This document shows, one piece after another, positions 1 through 9,473 of a DNA stretch of 64,000 nucleotides; position 1 is the stretch's first letter, and each line of letters starts with the position of its first letter. Source of the DNA: Nocardioides hwasunensis (GTDB lineage: Bacteria > Actinomycetota > Actinomycetes > Propionibacteriales > Nocardioidaceae); contig NZ_JACXYY010000002.1 in NCBI RefSeq assembly GCF_014779665.1, positions 248,001 through 312,000 on the forward strand, read 5' to 3'. The notes under the pieces are model-generated. The model made no database searches. It saw nothing but the letters and a program-made list of their open reading frames with translations, and was not told the DNA's origin. A program made the translations under genes and the position numbers.

Positions 1-211
1 CTCGCACCCGATCATCTTCGACGCCCCCGAGGGCATCACCTTCACCGTCGAGGGCCCGACCAAGCTCGGTGTCGTCGGCATCGACAAGCAGCTCGTCGGA
101 GAGGTTGCGGCGAAGATCCGCAAGCTCCGCAAGCCCGAGCCCTACAAGGGCAAGGGCGTGCGCTACGCCGGCGAGCACATCCGCCGCAAGGTCGGAAAGG
201 CCGGTAAGTGA
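1..211 (+). CDS. rplF: 50S ribosomal protein L6, C-terminal part
   Basis: Only the last 69 codons are inside the window; the reading frame begins at base 2 and ends at TGA 209-211. The visible protein contains the L6 signature region ([15 protein letters not shown], then [16 protein letters not shown]) and a basic tail ending VGKAGK. L6 binds 23S rRNA near the sarcin-ricin loop. The next gene, rplR, follows after one base, as expected in the spc operon. The 5' part lies upstream of the window. Confidence 0.97.
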   Translation, partial: SHPIIFDAPEGITFTVEGPTKLGVVGIDKQLVGEVAAKIRKLRKPEPYKGKGVRYAGEHIRRKVGKAGK

Positions 212-212
212 C

Positions 213-596
213 ATGGCGATCTCCCTGTCCAACAACAAGCACACCGCCAACCGCGTTCGTGCCCGTCTGCGCCGTCAGGCGCGCGGTCGCAAGCGGATCA
301 ACGGCACCACCGAGCGCCCGCGCCTGGTGGTCACCAAGTCGGCCAAGCACCTCTCGGTGCAGGTCGTCGACGACCTGAAGGGCGCCACCCTGGCCTACGC
401 CTCCACCATGGAGGCAGACGTCCGCGGCACCGACGGTGACAAGACCGCCAAGGCCAAGCAGGTCGGCGAGCTCGTCGCCTCGCGCGCCAAGGCGGCCGGC
501 ATCGAGGACGTCGTCTTCGACCGTGCGGGCAACAAGTACCACGGTCGCATCGCGGCCCTCGCCGATGCCGCCCGGGAGGGCGGACTGTCCTTCTGA
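213..596 (+). CDS. rplR: 50S ribosomal protein L18
   Basis: This 127-residue protein starts [20 protein letters not shown] and ends [10 protein letters not shown], the usual length and ending for bacterial L18. L18 binds 5S rRNA with L5 and L25 in the central protuberance. The ATG at 213 lies one base after the rplF stop, and the start of the protein agrees with the family. The Arg/Lys-rich N-terminus is the rRNA-binding tail. Its position between rplF and rpsE is canonical. Confidence 0.97.
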   Translation: MAISLSNNKHTANRVRARLRRQARGRKRINGTTERPRLVVTKSAKHLSVQVVDDLKGATLAYASTMEADVRGTDGDKTAKAKQVGELVASRAKAAGIEDVVFDRAGNKYHGRIAALADAAREGGLSF

Positions 597-642
597 TCGC
601 CCACGCGACCAGAGAGCACACCTTAGATATGGAGCACATCTC

Positions 643-1260
643 ATGAGCGGAGCCCAGCGCGGACAGCGCAGCGGTGGCTCGGGTGACCGTCGCGGACGCG
701 ACAACGGTCGTGGACAGGCTGAGAAGTCCGTCTACATCGAGCGCGTCGTGGCGATCAACCGTGTCGCCAAGGTCGTGAAGGGTGGTCGTCGCTTCAGCTT
801 CACCGCCCTCGTGATCGTCGGCGACGGTGAAGGTCTGGTCGGCGTCGGCTACGGCAAGGCGAAGGAAGTTCCCGCGGCGATCGCCAAGGGTGTCGAGGAG
901 GCCAAGAAGCACTTCTTCAAGGTCCCCCGCATCCAGGGCACGATCCCGCACCCGGTGCAGGGTGAGAAGGCCGCAGGCGTCGTCCTGCTGCGTCCCGCCG
1001 CTCCCGGTACCGGCGTCATCGCCGGTGGCCCGGTGCGCGCGGTCCTCGAGTGCGCCGGCATCCACGACGTGCTGAGCAAGTCGCTCGGCTCGTCGAACCA
1101 GATCAACATCGTCCACGCGACGGTCGAGGCCCTCCGGATGCTCGAGGAGCCCGAGGCCGTGGCCGCTCGTCGTGGCATGCGGGTCGAGGACGTCACCCCG
1201 GCAGCGCTGCTCAAGGCGCGTGCCGAGGGGCAGGCCGAGGCCGCGGGGGTGCAGGCCTGA
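643..1260 (+). CDS. rpsE: 30S ribosomal protein S5
   Basis: A 205-residue S5. It has an N-terminal double-stranded-RNA-binding fold ([36 protein letters not shown]) and a C-terminal domain with [14 protein letters not shown] and [16 protein letters not shown]5 sits near the mRNA entry channel and affects decoding accuracy. The ATG at 643 follows a GGAG at 631-634. A Gly/Arg-rich N-terminal extension of about 30 residues is typical of actinobacteria. The stop overlaps the rpmD start by one base (TGATG), so the two are probably translationally coupled. Confidence 0.97.
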   Translation: MSGAQRGQRSGGSGDRRGRDNGRGQAEKSVYIERVVAINRVAKVVKGGRRFSFTALVIVGDGEGLVGVGYGKAKEVPAAIAKGVEEAKKHFFKVPRIQGTIPHPVQGEKAAGVVLLRPAAPGTGVIAGGPVRAVLECAGIHDVLSKSLGSSNQINIVHATVEALRMLEEPEAVAARRGMRVEDVTPAALLKARAEGQAEAAGVQA

Positions 1261-1442
1261 TGGCTCAGCTCAAGGTCCAGCAGAAGCGCGGCACGGTCGG
1301 CATCAAGGCCAACCAGCGCGAGACGCTTCGCTCGCTCGGTCTCAAGCGGATCGGCGACGTCGTCGTGAAGGAAGACCGCCCGGAGATCCGGGGCATGATC
1401 AACACTGTCCGTCACCTGGTGACGTTCGAGGAGGTGGAGTGA
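1260..1442 (+). CDS. rpmD: 50S ribosomal protein L30
   Basis: A 60-residue L30 ([20 protein letters not shown] ... [12 protein letters not shown]), the normal length for the short bacterial form. L30 is a small beta-alpha-beta protein on the solvent side of the large subunit. The start overlaps the rpsE stop in a TGATG junction, and rplO begins one base after its stop, so rpsE-rpmD-rplO form a tightly coupled block. Confidence 0.96.
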   Translation: MAQLKVQQKRGTVGIKANQRETLRSLGLKRIGDVVVKEDRPEIRGMINTVRHLVTFEEVE

Positions 1443-1443
1443 C

Positions 1444-1884
1444 ATGACGCTCAAGCTGCACCACTTGCGTCCCGCTCCGGGTGCCAAGACCGCCAAGACC
1501 CGCGTGGGTCGTGGCGAGGCGTCCAAGGGCAAGACCGCCGGCCGCGGTACGAAGGGCACCAAGGCCCGCTACCAGGTCCCGGTCGCCTTCGAGGGTGGCC
1601 AGATGCCGATCCACATGCGGCTGCCCAAGCTGAAGGGGTTCAAGAACCCCTTCCGCGTCGAGTTCCAGGTCGTCAACCTCGACCGGCTCGGGGAGCTGTT
1701 CCCCGACGGCGGCGCCGTGACGGTCGCCGACCTCGTCGCCAAGGGCGCGGTCCGCAAGGGCCAGCCCGTCAAGGTGCTCGGCCAGGGCGACATCGCCGTG
1801 GCCGTCCAGGTCAGCGTCGATGCGTTCTCGGCCTCCGCCAAGGAGAAGATCGAGGCCGCAGGCGGCACCGCGACCGTGGCCTGA
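1444..1884 (+). CDS. rplO: 50S ribosomal protein L15
   Basis: A 146-residue L15. The N-terminus is a glycine-rich basic tail that reaches into the 23S rRNA core ([32 protein letters not shown]); the globular part contains [18 protein letters not shown]. Only one base separates it from rpmD. A strong hairpin follows the stop before secY. Confidence 0.97.
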   Translation: MTLKLHHLRPAPGAKTAKTRVGRGEASKGKTAGRGTKGTKARYQVPVAFEGGQMPIHMRLPKLKGFKNPFRVEFQVVNLDRLGELFPDGGAVTVADLVAKGAVRKGQPVKVLGQGDIAVAVQVSVDAFSASAKEKIEAAGGTATVA

Positions 1885-1907
1885 GGCCGCGATCTCGCAC
1901 ATTCGGT

Positions 1908-1948
1908 GAAGGCCCGGCCGCACAGTGGGAACTGTCGGTCGGGTCTTC
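1908..1948 (+). terminator. hairpin after rplO (terminator or attenuator)
   Basis: An outer 9-bp stem (1908-1916 with 1940-1948, one G-U pair) encloses a second perfect 5-bp stem ACAGT/ACTGT around GGGA. It lies in the 192-bp gap between rplO and secY, the only long gap inside this part of the spc operon. There is no T-run, as is common in high-GC actinobacteria. It may end or attenuate transcription before secY. No convincing secY promoter was found in the rest of the gap. Confidence 0.5.
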
Positions 1949-2076
1949 GTCGTTAGCGGTGAGAGCGGGCTGAACCGCTCCTTGTTAGGCTTCCACGGGC
2001 CCTTCACCCTCTCGGCGGTGATGGACTCTCGTCCGCCCGACGATCCTGGTCGGGCACCCTTACGAAAGAGGAACCA

Positions 2077-3372
<1,296 letters not shown>

Positions 3373-3948
3373 ATGAGACTCATCCTCATGGGCCCGCCCG
3401 GCGCGGGCAAGGGCACCCAGGCCAGGTACGTGGCCGACCACTTCGGTGTCCCGGCGATCTCCACGGGAGACATCTTCAGGGCCAACGTCTCCGAGGGCAC
3501 GCCGCTCGGCGTGGAGGCGCAGCGCTACATGGACGCCGGCGAGTACGTCCCCGACGAGGTCACCAACAAGATGGTGCGCAACCGGATCGACGAGCCGGAC
3601 GCCGAGCCCGGCTTCCTGCTCGACGGCTACCCCCGGACCCTGGCCCAGGTCACCGAGCTCGACGGGATGATCGAGTTCACCGGTCACCGCCTCGACGCGG
3701 TGGTCGTGCTGACCGTCGACAGCGAGGAGCTCGTCCAGCGCCTGCTCCAGCGTGCCCAGACCGATGGTCGCGCCGACGACACCGAGGACGTGGTCCGGCG
3801 CCGGCAGGAGGTCTACTCCGAGCAGACCGCACCGCTCATCGAGGTCTACCGCGAGCGCGGCATCCTGGTCGAGGTCGACGGCATGGGTGAGGTCGACGAG
3901 GTCACCAGGCGCGTCTTCGCAGCCCTCGACGTGGTCCCGCAGAGCTGA
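3373..3948 (+). CDS. adk: adenylate kinase
   Basis: A 191-residue cytosolic kinase that interconverts ATP + AMP and 2 ADP. The P-loop GPPGAGKGTQ is at residues 7-16, the AMP-binding region follows (STGDIFRANV), then DGYPRT and RRQEVYSEQTAPL. It is the short form with a small LID and no zinc-binding Cys insertion, as usual in actinobacteria. Its start abuts the secY stop; map follows 19 bp later, matching the secY-adk-map order seen in most actinobacteria. Confidence 0.97.
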   Translation: MRLILMGPPGAGKGTQARYVADHFGVPAISTGDIFRANVSEGTPLGVEAQRYMDAGEYVPDEVTNKMVRNRIDEPDAEPGFLLDGYPRTLAQVTELDGMIEFTGHRLDAVVVLTVDSEELVQRLLQRAQTDGRADDTEDVVRRRQEVYSEQTAPLIEVYRERGILVEVDGMGEVDEVTRRVFAALDVVPQS

Positions 3949-3967
3949 CGAGCAGGGCACCGACGCG

Positions 3968-4792
3968 ATGGCGTTCCGCGACCGCGGGATCGAGATCAAG
4001 ACGCCTGCCCAGATCGAGCTGATGCGGGTCGCCGGGCGGCTGGTGGGGGAGACCCTCGAGCTGCTGCGCTCGGCCGTGCGCCCGGGGGTGACGACGCTCG
4101 AGCTCGACACGCTCGCCGAGACCCACATCCGCGACCACGGCGGCATCCCGTCGTTCAAGGGCTACAGCCAGCCGCCCTTCCCGGCCACGATCTGCGCGTC
4201 GGTCAACGACGAGGTCGTGCACGGCATCCCGGGCGCCCGCGTCCTGACCGATGGAGACGTGATCTCCATCGACTGCGGCGCGATCGTGGAGGGCTGGCAC
4301 GGCGACGCGGCGCTCACCGTCCCGGTCGGCGAGGTCGCTGACGACGTACGCCGCCTGCTGGAGGTGACCGAGGAGTCGCTGTGGCGCGGGATGGCGGCCG
4401 CCCGGCTCGGCGGCCGGGTCACCGACATCAGCCACGCGATCGAGGCCCACGTCCGCTCGCAGGGCCGCTACGGGATCCTCGAGGACTACACCGGCCACGG
4501 CATCGGCACCGAGATGCACATGTCCCCGAACGTGCCCAACTACGGTCGTCGCGGACGCGGACCCACGATCGTCGAGGGCCTGGCCCTGGCGGTCGAGCCG
4601 ATGGTCACCCTCGGCAGCAAGCACACCGATCTGCTCGAGGACGAGTGGACCGTCGCCACCGTCGACGGCTCGGTCGCGGCCCACTTCGAGCACACCTTCA
4701 CCGTCACGCCGCAGGGGGCGTGGGTCCTCACCGCGATCGACGGCGGCGCAGCGCGCCTGGCCTCGCTCGGCGTCCCGTTCGGCGGACGCTGA
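3968..4792 (+). CDS. map: type I methionine aminopeptidase
   Basis: A 274-residue metalloprotease that removes N-terminal Met from nascent proteins. Metal ligands are visible in order: D in SIDCGAIVEGWHGDAA (two Asp), H in YTGHGIGTEMH, E in AVEPMVT and the C-terminal E in HFEHTFTVT. The ATG at 3968 gives MAFRDRGIEIKTPAQIELMR, the expected N-terminus. In most actinobacteria infA follows map directly; here infA is nearly 16 kb away, after an inserted block. Confidence 0.96.
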   Translation: MAFRDRGIEIKTPAQIELMRVAGRLVGETLELLRSAVRPGVTTLELDTLAETHIRDHGGIPSFKGYSQPPFPATICASVNDEVVHGIPGARVLTDGDVISIDCGAIVEGWHGDAALTVPVGEVADDVRRLLEVTEESLWRGMAAARLGGRVTDISHAIEAHVRSQGRYGILEDYTGHGIGTEMHMSPNVPNYGRRGRGPTIVEGLALAVEPMVTLGSKHTDLLEDEWTVATVDGSVAAHFEHTFTVTPQGAWVLTAIDGGAARLASLGVPFGGR

Positions 4793-4834
4793 CCGCCGGG
4801 GTCGCGCCCGGCGCTGCCGGCGTGGAAGACTGAT

Positions 4835-4981
4835 CGGAGTTGGAGGGGAGTATTTCCCCGCGGTGGTGTCGTCAGCACGGCGTTCGCGCGAGCGGGGCCC
4901 GGTGCCACCGGTTCGCTCCCGGGCAGATGTTGCCCGCCGGGCGGGCGGAAGAGACCTCCGGCGTCCGCGTGCTGCGCGGAC
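4835..4981 (+). promoter_or_regulatory. yybP-ykoY manganese riboswitch ahead of the TerC gene
   Basis: The 5' side has GGAGGGGAGTA (4842-4852) and the 3' side AAGAGACCTCC (4949-4959). GGAGG and CCTCC form P1, and the unpaired GGAGTA and GAGA bases are the conserved metal-site segments of the yybP-ykoY family. The internal GTCGTCAGCAC (4868-4878) matches the second conserved loop. Known members bind Mn2+ and control TerC-family and other Mn genes, and the next gene is TerC-family. A following hairpin GTCCGCG/CGCGGAC (4963-4969, 4975-4981) shares TCCG with a possible P1 extension (CGGA 4835-4838), giving a plausible switch. The fold was worked out by eye. Confidence 0.82.
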
Positions 4982-5014
4982 ACCGAAACGACCCCCACCC
5001 CTAGGAGCAACCGA

Positions 5015-6040
5015 GTGGACGTCCCCACCTGGGTCTGGATCGCGACCGGCGTCGTGACCCTCGCGATCTTCACCTTCGACCTCGCCATCGTCGGGCGGCG
5101 CCCGCACGAGCCGAGCATGAAGGAGTGCGCGACCTACCTCTCGATCTACGTCGGTCTGGCGATCCTCTTCGGCCTCGGCGTCTGGTACACGTGGGACGGC
5201 ACCCATGCGCTGGAGTTCTACTCCGGCTGGCTGGTGGAGTACTCCCTCTCCATCGACAACCTGTTCATCTTCATCATCATCATGGCCAAGTTCGCGGTGC
5301 CACGTGAGCTGCAGCAGTACGCCCTGATGATCGGCATCGTGATGGCGCTCATCATGCGCGCGATCTTCATCGGCGTCGGCGCCGCAGCGATCAACAACTT
5401 CAGCTGGGTCTTCTACCTCTTCGGCCTCTTCCTCATCTACACCGCGGTCAAGCTGGCCAAGGAGGGCGCCGAGGACGAGGACGACGAGTTCGAGGAGAAC
5501 AAGCTCGTCGCCTTCGTGGAGCGCCGCTTCCCGGCCACGTCGGAGTGGCACGGTCGCGAGCTGTTCCACAAGGACGCCGGCAAGCGGATGATCACGCCGA
5601 TGTTCATCGTGATCATCACGCTCGGCACGACCGACCTGCTGTTCGCGCTCGACTCGATCCCCGCGATCTTCGGCATCACCAAGGAGCCCTACCTGGTGCT
5701 GACGGCCAACATCTTCGCGCTGATGGGGCTGCGCCAGCTCTACTTCCTCATCGGCGGCCTGCTCCAGCGCCTCATCTACCTGTCCTACGGCCTGGCGTTC
5801 CTGCTGGCCTTCATCGGCGTCAAGCTGATCCTGCACGCGATGCACGAGAACGAGCTGCCGTTCATCAACGGCGGCGAGCACATCACGTGGGCGCCCGACG
5901 TCCCGATCTGGCTGTCGCTCGTGGTCATCGTCGCCACCCTGGCCGTCACCGCCGTCGTCTCGCTGTGGGCCTCGGCCCGGATGGACGACAAGGAGCAGGA
6001 CGCCGCCACCGGCCCGCGCCGTGACTGGGAGGACGGCTGA
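5015..6040 (+). CDS. TerC-family integral membrane protein (Alx/TerC type)
   Basis: A 341-residue protein with about nine hydrophobic helices. It carries both TerC signatures with membrane-embedded acidic residues: EYSLSIDNLFIF in the N-half and FALDSIPAIFGIT in the C-half, separated by an acidic cytoplasmic loop (EEGAEDEDDEFEENK-like). TerC proteins are implicated in Mn2+ export or metal loading of exported proteins, and tellurite resistance in some plasmids. GTG at 5015 has TAGGAG 9 bases upstream. The Mn riboswitch just before it supports a manganese role. Confidence 0.9.
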   Translation: MDVPTWVWIATGVVTLAIFTFDLAIVGRRPHEPSMKECATYLSIYVGLAILFGLGVWYTWDGTHALEFYSGWLVEYSLSIDNLFIFIIIMAKFAVPRELQQYALMIGIVMALIMRAIFIGVGAAAINNFSWVFYLFGLFLIYTAVKLAKEGAEDEDDEFEENKLVAFVERRFPATSEWHGRELFHKDAGKRMITPMFIVIITLGTTDLLFALDSIPAIFGITKEPYLVLTANIFALMGLRQLYFLIGGLLQRLIYLSYGLAFLLAFIGVKLILHAMHENELPFINGGEHITWAPDVPIWLSLVVIVATLAVTAVVSLWASARMDDKEQDAATGPRRDWEDG

Positions 6041-6049
6041 CCTGACGCC

Positions 6050-6739
6050 TCAGCAGGTGCGCGCGACCTGTCGTACGACGTCCGCGTCGGCGGTGGTGAG
6101 GGGCAGGTCCCACGCCACCGCCACGCGGACGTAGCGCCACACGTAGCCGCAGTGGGATCGCCGCCACGGAGGCAGCCAGTCAGACGGGCCGTCGGCCCCC
6201 TTGGCCTGGTTGCTCCGGGCCGAGACGGCCAGCAGCTCGCGGCGTACGTCGTTGGCGAAGGCGACGCGCCGGCGCTGGGTCCACGCCCACGCGCCACCGT
6301 GCCACGCGCGCGCCAGAGGAAAGACGTGGTCGATCGAGATGACGTAGCCGTCCTCGCGCCAGGTCAGCCGGCTGCCGGTGTAGGGGTCGCGCAGGCGCGC
6401 GTCGTATATCCGGCACCTCGAGCCCCAGCGCATCTCGACGTCCTTCATCTGCAGGAGCAGGACGTCCTCGCGGGTGGTGCACCCGTTGTGTCCCTTCGGC
6501 CCGTCGTGGTCGTCGGTCCACGGAGCGCCGAACACGCACGCTCCCGGGTCGCAGTCGCGGTCGTAGCCTGGCTGGTGGCCGATCGCGGGCACGACGCGAG
6601 CGCGGTCGAGGAGCCGCAGGATGCGGTCCTGCGCGGGCTGGACGCGGGTCGTGGGGCCGGCCGAGTCCTCGGACGGGGTTGACCCGGCCGGTCCACCGAG
6701 GCCGAGGGCGAGCACGCACGCGGCGATCAGGACACGCAC
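6050..6739 (-). CDS. secreted HNH endonuclease-family protein (DUF1524-like)
   Basis: A 229-residue protein starting at GTG 6739. A hydrophobic N-terminal segment (VLIAACVLALGLGG) looks like a signal peptide. The mature part holds SIDHVFPLARAW and, later, ARSNQAKGADGPSDWLPP, the His and Asn blocks of the HNH/DUF1524 nuclease fold, plus several Cys that could form disulfides (CDPGACVF, GCTT, RCRIYD). It probably cuts nucleic acid outside the cell. Its start overlaps the end of the kinase gene by 13 bp, so they are likely co-transcribed. The start codon is chosen by this overlap and the signal peptide. Confidence 0.8.
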   Translation of the reverse strand: MRVLIAACVLALGLGGPAGSTPSEDSAGPTTRVQPAQDRILRLLDRARVVPAIGHQPGYDRDCDPGACVFGAPWTDDHDGPKGHNGCTTREDVLLLQMKDVEMRWGSRCRIYDARLRDPYTGSRLTWREDGYVISIDHVFPLARAWHGGAWAWTQRRRVAFANDVRRELLAVSARSNQAKGADGPSDWLPPWRRSHCGYVWRYVRVAVAWDLPLTTADADVVRQVARTC

Positions 6740-8133
6740 TGGTTCGCACTCGGTGAGACGTCGGCCCCGCGGGTCATCTGCAGGGAGAGGCACACGGGGT
6801 CCGACGTGCGCAGCAGGAGTCGCCGCTTGGTCGTGGTGCCGGCCTCCTCGGTGTCGTCGCGGCGCCAGGTGAAGGAGTCGCCGGGCTCGATCTCGACCGG
6901 AGAGGTCCACTCGAACAGCACCCCGCGCGCCGTTCGGCTCCCGCTGAGCAGCGGGGCCTGCGTCAGCACATCGGCGACGGCGTCGTCCGGGGTCTGGCTG
7001 ACCGACGGGTTGCCCACCCCGGGGTCCTCGTCGCGACCGTCGCCGCGGAAGACCAGGAATCCCACGAGGAGCGCGAGCGCAGCCGCGCCGACACCCGCCC
7101 ACACGAGGCCCGACACCTTGTCGCCGTCCTCGTCGCGTGCCGACTCGGGGACCGGTTCCTGCGCCGCGATCCGGCGCGGACCACTCGCGGAGATCACCGT
7201 CACCGGCTTCATCGCCGTCGCGTCCTCGGGGGCCTCGCCGACCTTGGTCGCGGCCACGGAGGCGTCGGGGCGATCGCCCTCGACGGCGACCGACGTGCGG
7301 GCCCAGCCGGCGGCCGACTCGATGCGCTGCAGCGCCCGGGCGAGCTCGAGGGCGCTCGAGGGCCGGTGCTCGGGGCGCTTGGCGAGGCACTGCTGCAGCA
7401 GCCGGTCGAGCGCGGGAGGCACGTCGGGGCGCTGGGTGGCCGGGGGAGTGGCGTGCAGGATGCGTGCGCTCAGGGCCCTCGTGGAGTTGTCGCCCGACGG
7501 GATCGAGAACGGAGACCGGCCCACGAGCAGGTGCCAGATGGTCGCGCCGAGCGAGTAGACGTCGGAGGCGACCGAACCGTTGGAGCGCCCGTCGAGGAGC
7601 TCGGGCGGTGACCACGGGTAGGAGATGCGTACGTCGTTGTCGCCCTCGACCTCGGCCATGTGCCCGGCGATGCCGAAGTCGGTGAGTGCGGGCTCGTGGT
7701 AGGTGGTGACGAGCACGTTGCTGGGCTTGATGTCGCGGTGCAGGATCCCGGAGCGGTGTGCGGTCTCGATCGCGCTCGCGAGCTTGATGCCGGTGGACAC
7801 CGCGTCCATCGGGGCCATCGGGTTGGAGCGCACGCGGATGCCGAGGTCGGGCGGCGGGCAGTAGCGCATGACCAGGAACGGACGGCCGCCGTCGGCCGTC
7901 ACGCCGGCGGTGATCACCGAGACGATGTAGGGGTGGTCGGCCAGCCGCGCCATCGAGTTGGCCTCGGCGGTGAAGAGGTACTTCTCCCGGTCGGTCAGGG
8001 GCACGTCGGGGCGCACGACCTTGACGGCGACGCGCTGTCGGGGCCACTGCTGCTCGTAGAGGAAGACGTCGGCGAACCCGCCGCTGCCCAGGTGCTCGAC
8101 GAAGGCGAACCCGGGGATCTGGGGGGCGCTCAC
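6727..8133 (-). CDS. membrane-anchored serine/threonine protein kinase (PknB type)
   Basis: A 468-residue kinase. The catalytic domain spans about residues 8-270: glycine loop LGSGGFADVF, ATP-binding Lys in VAVKVV, catalytic loop LHRDIKPSN, TDFGIAG and SPPELLDG. All key residues are present. A single membrane helix (about 341-362, AGVGAAALALLVGFLVF) is followed by a short extracellular tail of about 105 residues with no PASTA repeats. It overlaps the upstream FHA gene by 4 bp (ATGA). FHA domains bind phosphothreonine, so the FHA protein is a likely partner or substrate. Confidence 0.9.
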   Translation of the reverse strand: MSAPQIPGFAFVEHLGSGGFADVFLYEQQWPRQRVAVKVVRPDVPLTDREKYLFTAEANSMARLADHPYIVSVITAGVTADGGRPFLVMRYCPPPDLGIRVRSNPMAPMDAVSTGIKLASAIETAHRSGILHRDIKPSNVLVTTYHEPALTDFGIAGHMAEVEGDNDVRISYPWSPPELLDGRSNGSVASDVYSLGATIWHLLVGRSPFSIPSGDNSTRALSARILHATPPATQRPDVPPALDRLLQQCLAKRPEHRPSSALELARALQRIESAAGWARTSVAVEGDRPDASVAATKVGEAPEDATAMKPVTVISASGPRRIAAQEPVPESARDEDGDKVSGLVWAGVGAAALALLVGFLVFRGDGRDEDPGVGNPSVSQTPDDAVADVLTQAPLLSGSRTARGVLFEWTSPVEIEPGDSFTWRRDDTEEAGTTTKRRLLLRTSDPVCLSLQMTRGADVSPSANQCVS

Positions 8134-9317
8134 CGCGCGACCGCGCCGGTCTCGAAGCGGACGGCGTAGACGTGCGCCATGTCGAGGACCGTGCCCGGCT
8201 CCAGGACGTAGGCGTCACCGGGACGCATGCGCTCGGGCTCGCGACCGGGTGTGGCGATCGTCGTGCCGCCGCGGCTGTCCAGGTCGCGAGCGACGACGTC
8301 CCAGCCGTCGAGCTCGACGTGGAGGTGTCGTCGCGACACGAAGGAGTGGTCGCGGGGCAGGTGTACGAGGTGCGGCCAGTCGACGCTCCCCTCCGCGGGC
8401 GCGGGCTTGCGACCCAGGATGACGCCGCGGTCCAGCGGCACGACCTCGCCGGTCGGCAGCCGCAGCCCGCCGAGCGAGGGACGCTCGACGCGACGAGGCT
8501 CCTGCGGCGCGACGCGCTGGTGGCAGACCCGGCACTGCGGGGAGGCGGGGGGCGTCAGGTGGCCCAGCGGACAGCTGACGGCGAGCACCGTCGGCGACGT
8601 GTGGTGGGACAGGTGCGAGGGGCGCAGCGTGGTCGAGCCGTCGTGGTCCTCGGGGTCTGAGCCCGGCGCGGTGTGCGGGTCGGACTCGGATCGGATGGTC
8701 GTGCGGGTGCCCTCCTCGATCCGCTCGACCACGAGCGGGTCCGGCTCGGAGGTGTCCATCAGCGAGCCGGTGTCCTCGGCACGCTGACGCACGCGCGCGC
8801 GAGGGGGCGGGCCGTCGGGACCCTTCGCGGCCAGGATGGCCGCCGGGATGCCGTCGATCAGCGCCGCGGACGCGGGCGGTGCCGGAACCTCCGTGGCCCT
8901 CGCCGCCGGAGCCGTACGAGCCGAGAGGGGGGTCAGCACGACGCGGTCCGCCGCCACGACCCCACCGACGAGACGACGGGTGCCGCGGAGGTGGTCGGGG
9001 TCGGCGCCGTGGTCGAGGCTGAGCACCCGCGATGGTCCGGCGAGGCGGACGTGGCCGCTCCCGCGCGAGAGCGTGGTGGAGGCACCCGAGGTGAAGTCGA
9101 CGAGGGCCAGGCCGGGCGGGTCACCGTCGAAGGCCTTCTCGACGATCGCCATCACCTGCTCGACGACGGGGGCGTCCGAGAGCCCCGTCGCGGTCGAGAG
9201 GGCATCCCAGAGGGACTGGACGACCTGCTCGTCGCCGGGGTCGGTGAGCAGCACCCAGTGGGCGCCGCTGCCGAGCAGCACGCCCGTGCCCCCGGCGTAC
9301 GTCGCCTCCACGATCAA
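8130..9317 (-). CDS. FHA-domain protein with central zinc ribbon
   Basis: A 395-residue protein. The C-terminal FHA domain (about 295-392) has GVILGRKP, FVSRRHLHVELDGWDVVARD and TPGREPERMRPGD, including the Arg and Ser-Arg-Arg-His residues that bind phosphothreonine. A CPLGH...CRVCH ribbon lies near 246-264. The N-terminal 200 residues (starting MIVEATYAGGTGVLLGSGAH) are not assigned by me to a family. It is the first gene of a minus-strand operon FHA-kinase-HNH and is divergent from the giant surface protein gene, suggesting shared control. Confidence 0.85.
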   Translation of the reverse strand: MIVEATYAGGTGVLLGSGAHWVLLTDPGDEQVVQSLWDALSTATGLSDAPVVEQVMAIVEKAFDGDPPGLALVDFTSGASTTLSRGSGHVRLAGPSRVLSLDHGADPDHLRGTRRLVGGVVAADRVVLTPLSARTAPAARATEVPAPPASAALIDGIPAAILAAKGPDGPPPRARVRQRAEDTGSLMDTSEPDPLVVERIEEGTRTTIRSESDPHTAPGSDPEDHDGSTTLRPSHLSHHTSPTVLAVSCPLGHLTPPASPQCRVCHQRVAPQEPRRVERPSLGGLRLPTGEVVPLDRGVILGRKPAPAEGSVDWPHLVHLPRDHSFVSRRHLHVELDGWDVVARDLDSRGGTTIATPGREPERMRPGDAYVLEPGTVLDMAHVYAVRFETGAVAR

Positions 9318-9473
9318 CGTCGGCCCCCCTCGTACACGCCCACCACTCCATCATCACCCATCGCGACGTCCCGGCGCACGCGGTCCCGACTTGTCGGATC
9401 CCTCACCCCTACATACCCTCCTCTGGGTAGACAGCGGCGGGCGCGCGTCACCCGCAGGTCAAGGGGGAACGGC
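9318..9473. other. divergent intergenic region
   Basis: This 156-bp gap separates the FHA operon (minus) from the Ig/FnIII gene (plus), so promoters for both must lie here or overlap the coding ends. TTGTCG at 9391-9396 is a possible -35 for the plus strand, but no well-spaced -10 was found. AAGGGGG at 9461-9467 serves as ribosome site for the GTG at 9474. No clear operator palindrome was seen. Confidence 0.4.
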
